Source: a bacterium (lineage in GTDB: Bacteria > Patescibacteriota > Saccharimonadia > Saccharimonadales > Saccharimonadaceae). From it: DNA of 37,296 nucleotides. Positions within the stretch are counted from its first letter, which is position 1; each line of letters opens with the position of its first letter. Location: assembly GCA_029549925.1 (NCBI GenBank), contig JAKPIF010000007.1:1-37296 (forward strand). Direction: 5' to 3'. The position numbers were made by a program, and so were the translations under genes. Below the pieces are notes generated by a model. It saw only the letters and a program-made list of their open reading frames with translations, searched no databases and was not told where the DNA came from. Positions 33,397 to 37,296 of the stretch are shown here, piece after piece.

Positions 33397-34677
33397 ATGG
33401 TTGTAAAAAGTTTGGAGGTTTTCGCGATTAGATCATATCGTGATAAATGTGGCCTAGGTGTATTGGGGCTATCTGTCTTTGCTGCCGTTGGTGTGTCTAT
33501 GCTGGGAGGCAAGGCGGTGAGTGCGCTAGATATTCAGCCGGGGGTAGATAGTTATACGCTACCAGGCGATTCGTCAGAGCAGATCGTTGTTAAGAATGGG
33601 GCGAACGTCAAAATTAACCTTAATGGCAAGACGCTTAGGACGAGCGGCGTAGATAGTGTCATCGTTGATAAGGGTGCCACGGCGACAATTGAGGGCGATG
33701 GCACGGTAACTGCAGAGGGCACCGGTGTGGCACCAATCTATAACAATGGCGATCTAACAATTAACGGCGGCACCTATCTAAAGGACGAGTCTAAAGGCGC
33801 TTATTACGCCATCCTTAACCATGGCAATCTGACGTTTAATAACGGTACTGTCAAGATGGATAATTTTACAACATCCAGCTTGGTTGACGATGGATATTAC
33901 GACTTTGCGAATGACAAAGAGCACAAAATAGGTTATGTCTCTGGGGTCGGCCAAGAAGAGCCGACGATGACCATTAATGGCGGCACTTTTACAGGTGGCG
34001 CTGGAATAATTAAGGTCGATGACAACGGCACTTTGACTATCAACGATGGTACATTTAGTGCCAGTTACCCAAAGACAGATAGAATGATTATTATGAATAA
34101 TCATGTAGCTACCATTAATGGTGGTACGTTTACAACTGCCGGCGGAATGAATACAGTCCTGATGAATCGCCATTATGACGGAGGGCACAATGAAGGTACT
34201 CTGACAATTAACGGCGGGTCGTTCGTCGGTCAGAAGCTTATCCATGAAGAAAGCTATGACGAATCGTCACATTCTAGCACGGATGCAAAAACAATAGTCA
34301 CTGGTGGCGATTTTACTAAGATTGATACTGTTAAGACGCCCTATACAGCCAAAACGAATATGCCCGTTGAAATTAGCGGCGGAACTTTCAAAAAAGACAC
34401 TGAAGTCGAGCCAGCTGCGGAATATAAGACCATTGACATTAATGGTGGCGATAAAAAAGTAGTACCAAAGGACTATGTCGAGCCAACGGATGACACCAAA
34501 AAGGATGACAAAGAAGTGACCAAACCTCGAGCCGAAGAGGCTAAAACCAAAGAGAGCGGTGCGGCGAAAATTGCCGCGCCTAACACCGGAGCCGAACTTG
34601 ACCAGGGGTCAATGATCAGCGGCTTTATGGCACTTTTGTCAGCCGGATTAGCTGTATTTGCAAAAATAAAGTTATAA
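33397..34677 (+). CDS. Secreted beta-repeat surface protein with APNTG sortase-like tail
   Basis: A 426-residue protein. A signal peptide follows a basic segment (SYRDKCGLGVLGLSVFAAVG), with likely cleavage after AVSA. The mature part is a right-handed beta-helix-like array whose turns end in NGGTF or DGTF (for example LTINGGTYL, MTINGGTFTGG, LTINDGTFSA, ATINGGTFTT, LTINGGSFVG). An Asp/Lys/Glu-rich spacer leads to AAPNTG, a hydrophobic stretch (ISGFMALLSAGLAVFA) and KIKL, the layout of an LPXTG cell-wall sorting signal with Ala in place of Leu. The start is doubtful: no good ribosome binding site precedes ATG 33397, while GGAGG at 33414-33418 lies 8 nt before in-frame ATT 33427. Function probably surface adhesion, by architecture only. 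Confidence 0.75.
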   Translation: MVVKSLEVFAIRSYRDKCGLGVLGLSVFAAVGVSMLGGKAVSALDIQPGVDSYTLPGDSSEQIVVKNGANVKINLNGKTLRTSGVDSVIVDKGATATIEGDGTVTAEGTGVAPIYNNGDLTINGGTYLKDESKGAYYAILNHGNLTFNNGTVKMDNFTTSSLVDDGYYDFANDKEHKIGYVSGVGQEEPTMTINGGTFTGGAGIIKVDDNGTLTINDGTFSASYPKTDRMIIMNNHVATINGGTFTTAGGMNTVLMNRHYDGGHNEGTLTINGGSFVGQKLIHEESYDESSHSSTDAKTIVTGGDFTKIDTVKTPYTAKTNMPVEISGGTFKKDTEVEPAAEYKTIDINGGDKKVVPKDYVEPTDDTKKDDKEVTKPRAEEAKTKESGAAKIAAPNTGAELDQGSMISGFMALLSAGLAVFAKIKL

Positions 34678-34694
34678 ATTGGGCAAACTAATAG

Positions 34695-34726
34695 AAGGCG
34701 TCTTTCATGATTAGGAAAGGCGCCTT
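34695..34726. terminator. 12-bp hairpin between surface protein and flavoprotein genes
   Basis: 34695-34706 pairs fully with 34715-34726 (one G-T pair) around loop ATGATTAG. It starts 17 nt after the surface protein stop and ends 1 nt before the TG of the next promoter. There is no T tract, so it may be a factor-assisted terminator or an operator. Confidence 0.5.
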
Positions 34727-34727
34727 A

Positions 34728-34736
34728 TGCTATACT
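34728..34736 (+). promoter_or_regulatory. Extended -10 promoter of the flavoprotein gene
   Basis: TGCTATACT; the hexamer ends 6 nt before ATG 34743. It excludes the longer start at 34707, which lies in the loop of the preceding hairpin. Confidence 0.7.
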
Positions 34737-34742
34737 ATAACC

Positions 34743-36371
34743 ATGAGCAAGATAACTGACTATCTTAATGAGAGGCTTGACGGCGAGGTAGCGAGCGGAG
34801 AAGAAGTTCGGCGGCAATTTGCGACTGACGGCAGTGTTTTATCAATTGCGCCTAGTCTAGTAGTCTATCCACGTGGCGTGGATGACGTGCGCAAAATAGC
34901 GCGCTTTACCTGGCGGTTAGCTGAGCGGGGGCAAGTGCTTCCGCTAACTGCCCGTGGTAACGGAACTGATCCGACCGGCGCAGCTTTATCTCGTGGAACT
35001 ATCTTATCTATGCCGGCCCATATGGCGCAGGTGATGGAATTTGATCTAAAGCAGCGCCTAATCCGCATTCAGGCGGGCATTAGCCTCGAAACCCTGCGCC
35101 AAGCTACGGCGACTCAGGGGCTATGGCTACCGATTGATGGTGGCTCGACGCGGGCGATGACTGCCGGTGGAGCGATAGCAAATGACGCGCTAGGGCGACG
35201 CTTTGCTAAATACGGCACTATGCGCGACTGGGTGGACAAGCTAGAAGTAGTGCTAGCCAACGGCGAGGTAATTGAAACGGGGCGTATTAGTCGACGCGAG
35301 CTCGACGATAAAAAAGGCTTACAGACGCTCGAAGGTGAAATATATCGGGCGGTTGACCAACTAATTGATGAAAATGCCGAGGCTATCTCACATATTAGTA
35401 GTGGTGATGTCCTTCGGGGCGGTGGCTATGCGCTTGATCTCGTCAAGGCTGAGAACGGGAGCTTTGACCTGACGCCGCTTTTTGTCGGCAGCCAAGGCAC
35501 GCTCGGCGTTATCACGCAGGCAATTATTCATCTAAATGACTTGCCACGCGAAGAAGGAATTATTGTTTTTGCGCTGAATGGTGATGAAGATATGGCGAAG
35601 CTCACTAATGAGCTGCTCGAGCTAAAGCCCGAGGCGCTAGAATTCATAGATGGCGAGACGCTAACGCTGATTCGTGAATATACTGGTATGCAGCCGTGGA
35701 AGTCGGTAACCAGCGACTTGCCATACGCGCTAGTATTTGTTGAATTTGACGATAAGCATATGATGCGGCAGCTACGCAAGGCGGGCAAAATTATGGAAGC
35801 GGCAGGCATCACTAATGCCAAGATTGCCTATACGCCAGGCGACGTAGACGACGTGATGAAGATTTATGATAGTGTGGCGGTGGTGACTAACCGTTCTGAG
35901 CACGGTGTGGCGGCGGTGCCACTAGCGACAAATCTGTCGGTGCAAAGCCGTAATATTTTTGAATTGGTTGATGCTATCCGCAAAATGACAAAGCGCCTGC
36001 ATTTAGACGTTGGCGTGTGGGGTAATATAGCGGCGGGTTCTATTACGATTCGACCGGTAGTGAATTTGGCCAACTTGAGCCAGCGCCGTTCGTTGATTCT
36101 TATGATCGAAGGGCTAGCGGAACTGGTCCGTCAAGCGGATGGCAGTCTCGCCGGTGTTGGCGGTGGCGGGCGATTGCTCTCGCCATGGCTAATGCGCGAG
36201 TACGACAAGCAAACGGTCAACCTATTTGCAAATGTGCGCCATATTTTCGATCCTTACGGTATCCTTAATACTGGCGTTAAGGACGGACAGATCAAGCCAG
36301 CAGACACCGAGATACTTCTGCGTCAGACATATCACAACGAGCTATCGACTAGATATTATCTAAGAGGCTAA
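34743..36371 (+). CDS. FAD-binding oxidase (GlcD / D-lactate dehydrogenase-like)
   Basis: A 542-residue flavoprotein of the vanillyl-alcohol oxidase type. The FAD_binding_4 domain spans about 40-245: VVYPRGVDDVRKIARF, LPLTARGNGTDPTGAAL, GGSTRAMTAGGAIANDALG, TMRDWVDKLEVVLANGEV and LFVGSQGTLGVIT. A C-terminal FAD-oxidase domain (about 260-535) ends with GVGGGGRLLSPWL and FDPYGILNTGVK. Relatives oxidise D-2-hydroxyacids such as D-lactate or glycolate. There is no iron-sulfur (CCG) domain and no transmembrane segment, so the electron acceptor is unclear. Substrate is not determinable from sequence. The start is fixed by the leaderless promoter. The TAA stop touches the REP doublet. Confidence 0.85.
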   Translation: MSKITDYLNERLDGEVASGEEVRRQFATDGSVLSIAPSLVVYPRGVDDVRKIARFTWRLAERGQVLPLTARGNGTDPTGAALSRGTILSMPAHMAQVMEFDLKQRLIRIQAGISLETLRQATATQGLWLPIDGGSTRAMTAGGAIANDALGRRFAKYGTMRDWVDKLEVVLANGEVIETGRISRRELDDKKGLQTLEGEIYRAVDQLIDENAEAISHISSGDVLRGGGYALDLVKAENGSFDLTPLFVGSQGTLGVITQAIIHLNDLPREEGIIVFALNGDEDMAKLTNELLELKPEALEFIDGETLTLIREYTGMQPWKSVTSDLPYALVFVEFDDKHMMRQLRKAGKIMEAAGITNAKIAYTPGDVDDVMKIYDSVAVVTNRSEHGVAAVPLATNLSVQSRNIFELVDAIRKMTKRLHLDVGVWGNIAAGSITIRPVVNLANLSQRRSLILMIEGLAELVRQADGSLAGVGGGGRLLSPWLMREYDKQTVNLFANVRHIFDPYGILNTGVKDGQIKPADTEILLRQTYHNELSTRYYLRG

Positions 36372-36473
36372 ACTCATCCGTCTGTGGCCATCGCCACATC
36401 CACCTTTCCTAAGAGGGAAGGTAAACCCTCCCTCGCAGGGAGGGCAGATGAGCTTTGCTCATCGGGTGAGTTT
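36370..36473. repeat. REP doublet (REPIN-like inverted repeat element)
   Basis: A 104-nt element bounded by AAACTCATCC (36370-36379) and GGGTGAGTTT (36464-36473). Each arm holds an outer and an inner hairpin. Left: TGTGGC/GCCACA (36383-36388 with 36393-36398) and ACCTTTCC/GGGAAGGT (36402-36409 with 36415-36422). Right: CCCTCCCT/AGGGAGGG (36426-36433 with 36437-36444) and GATGAGC/GCTCATC (36447-36453 with 36457-36463). The arms mirror each other, with compensatory changes in the left arm. The right arm matches the repeat in clpC. Confidence 0.85.
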
Positions 36474-36501
36474 TTGCCCATGATTAGGCATGTGCTATAA
36501 T
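36474..36501 (+). promoter_or_regulatory. Promoter of tRNA-Leu(CAG)
   Basis: Possible -35 TTGCCC (36474-36479), 16-nt spacer, and perfect extended -10 TGCTATAAT (36493-36501). It ends 8 nt before the tRNA, as at the other tRNA-Leu. The -35 abuts the REP doublet. Confidence 0.65.
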
Positions 36502-36509
36502 ACCCGTAT

Positions 36510-36596
36510 GCGCGCGTGGCGGAATTGGTAGACGCGCTAGCTTCAGGTGCTAGTGAGCTCAAGCTCGTGAAGGTTCAAGTCCTTTCGCGCGCACCA
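36510..36596 (+). tRNA. tRNA-Leu (anticodon CAG)
   Basis: 87 nt with an encoded CCA. The acceptor GCGCGCG pairs with CGCGCGC. The anticodon stem CTAGC/GCTAG encloses loop TTCAGGT, giving anticodon CAG (reads CUG). There is a long class II variable arm (TGAGCTCAAGCTCGT) and a T arm GAAGG/CCTTT around TTCAAGT. It flanks the decayed recombinase, so its 3' end is a plausible past integration site. Confidence 0.96.
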
Positions 36597-36599
36597 AAT

Positions 36600-37296
36600 G
36601 TAGATATAATATATTTATGCGCCAATTCGATAGGGTCTTTATATCTGTAAAAGACCCTATTTTGTTGGTCGATTTCCCTGTTCAAGAATTTTTTTGCGCC
36701 AAAAGGTCTTTTCCGACTGGGTTTCTAGCTCTCATCTGTTATTCGAGTTTATTAAGCGAGTTCAAGAATTTTTCTTGATTCATCTTCAAACCCTCTGGAG
36801 CTATGATTAGTGATTCAACCTTGGCTAGTTCTTGTTCTATGTTAATCAAATCTTCTTGTAGCATCTCGATTTGTTCGCGAACCTTTTGTTTGACGATTTC
36901 TGGCGTCGTGCTATCGAACTTAGAATAAGTTGTAGCGTATTCGTTAATTTTCGCCTGTTTGCGACGTTTAGTGCCTAATAAACTACGCTTTTCAATGATT
37001 AACTTATCGAGCTTAACATCAACGTATTCCTTCAGGTATTTTAGATGTCGATTATAATCTTTTCCGTCAAACTTTAGTTCGCCTAATGCTCTGTAAATTT
37101 CTACTAGTATTACCTTAACTCGAACGGCGCGTGGCTTTCTGGAACACTCCTTGTTCTCGCATCTAGCGCTTAAGTAATACGTTCCGTTATATCCGCGACT
37201 ACGCGAAATATACATATAGCGTCCGCACTTTCGTCACTTAATGAATTGCCTAAATGGTAGGATATATGGCCTTTTTGTTTGCATCTAACTACATTA
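36600..37296 (-). pseudogene. Decayed large serine recombinase, C-terminal part
   Basis: The longest open piece (37215 to 36739, 158 residues) has the second half of the recombinase zinc ribbon (KCGRYMYISR...ARCENKECS) and the coiled-coil of large serine recombinases (INEYATTYSKF, QIEMLQEDLINIEQELAKVE). Homology-like sequence extends both ways. Upstream, LPFRQFIK is followed by TGA (37236-37234) where the first ribbon Cys belongs, then RKCG. Downstream, after TAA (36741-36739), the frame continues QMRARNPVGKDLLAQK. A one-base loss in an A7 run (36695-36689) then shifts it to KFLNREIDQQNRVFYRYKDP, the usual kind of recombinase ending. TAG and TAA also occur at 37287-37285 and 37296-37294. The N-terminal catalytic domain would lie beyond the window. 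The reading stays open into tRNA-Leu, so the exact end is approximate. Confidence 0.75.
36630..36666 (+). terminator. Terminator-like hairpin after tRNA-Leu(CAG)
   Basis: ATAGGGTCTTT (36630-36640) pairs perfectly with AAAGACCCTAT (36650-36660) around a 9-nt loop, followed by TTTGTT. It begins 33 nt after the tRNA. On the other strand it lies in the frame-shifted end of the recombinase remnant. Confidence 0.75.

Noticed and set aside
33700-34300. A CRISPR-like or tandem DNA repeat in the surface protein gene (recurring ATTAATGGCGGCAC-type strings).
   Set aside because: Similarity follows protein turns (TINGGTF) with irregular spacing and synonymous differences; there are no conserved direct repeats with spacers.
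36617-36778. A 53-codon plus-strand frame with a TATAAT (36605-36610) exactly 6 nt before its ATG, mimicking the leaderless genes.
   Set aside because: It is antisense to the recombinase remnant, contains the terminator-like hairpin, lacks the TG of the extended -10, and its translation shows no family-like features.

Overview
The window looks like a chromosome segment of a candidate-phyla-radiation bacterium, most likely a Saccharibacteria (TM7) relative. This is inferred from tight gene packing, a mid-range GC content, reduced but divergent housekeeping genes, a type IV pilus ATPase, membrane-anchored rather than classical secreted proteins, and leaderless promoters. UGA ends several genes cleanly (uvrC, tyrS, rsmD, the gene upstream of recG), so the UGA-recoding lineages (Absconditabacteria/Gracilibacteria) are unlikely.

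Layout. 1-2580: the 3' end of secG, a membrane-anchored peptide-type solute-binding protein and a PH-domain membrane protein. 2507-9092: divergent uvrC and obgE, then the GatCAB amidotransferase operon with a small membrane HEPN-like gene inserted between gatA and gatB. 9117-12320: pilB, rplS with a long charged tail, and a fused RNase HII-YraN gene. 12317-14911: an M1 aminopeptidase on the minus strand. 15029-20242: nusA, clpC under a perfect CIRCE operator, and radA. 20278-23704: a putative lipoprotein and a large secreted protein broken by one in-frame TGA. 23740-28619: a PIN-TRAM protein converging on a two-gene operon (class A PBP, uncharacterised membrane protein). 28776-33199: tyrS, a small membrane protein, recG and rsmD. 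33214-36596: two tRNA-Leu genes flanking a surface protein with a sortase-like tail and a flavoprotein oxidase. 36600-37296: a decayed serine recombinase beside the second tRNA-Leu.

Regulation. The most consistent signal is an extended -10 box (TGnTATAAT-like) placed so that transcription would begin at the A of the ATG. Nine genes have exactly 6 nt between the -10 and the ATG, and two more have 7. These mRNAs are probably leaderless, whereas distal operon genes keep good Shine-Dalgarno sequences. The rule corrects several start codons (PH gene, clpC, tyrS, flavoprotein). uvrC and obgE share a nearly palindromic pair of -10 boxes 3 nt apart.

Mobile and repeat content. A REP doublet (REPIN-like) lies between the flavoprotein gene and tRNA-Leu(CAG). 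A single copy of the same REP forms the last coding stretch of clpC. The recombinase remnant carries at least three lesions. No CRISPR array, intact transposase, rRNA or antibiotic-resistance gene was seen. The genes mostly cover translation fidelity, DNA repair, protein quality control, cell wall synthesis, secretion and peptide scavenging, which suits a host-dependent life style, but that last step is inference.
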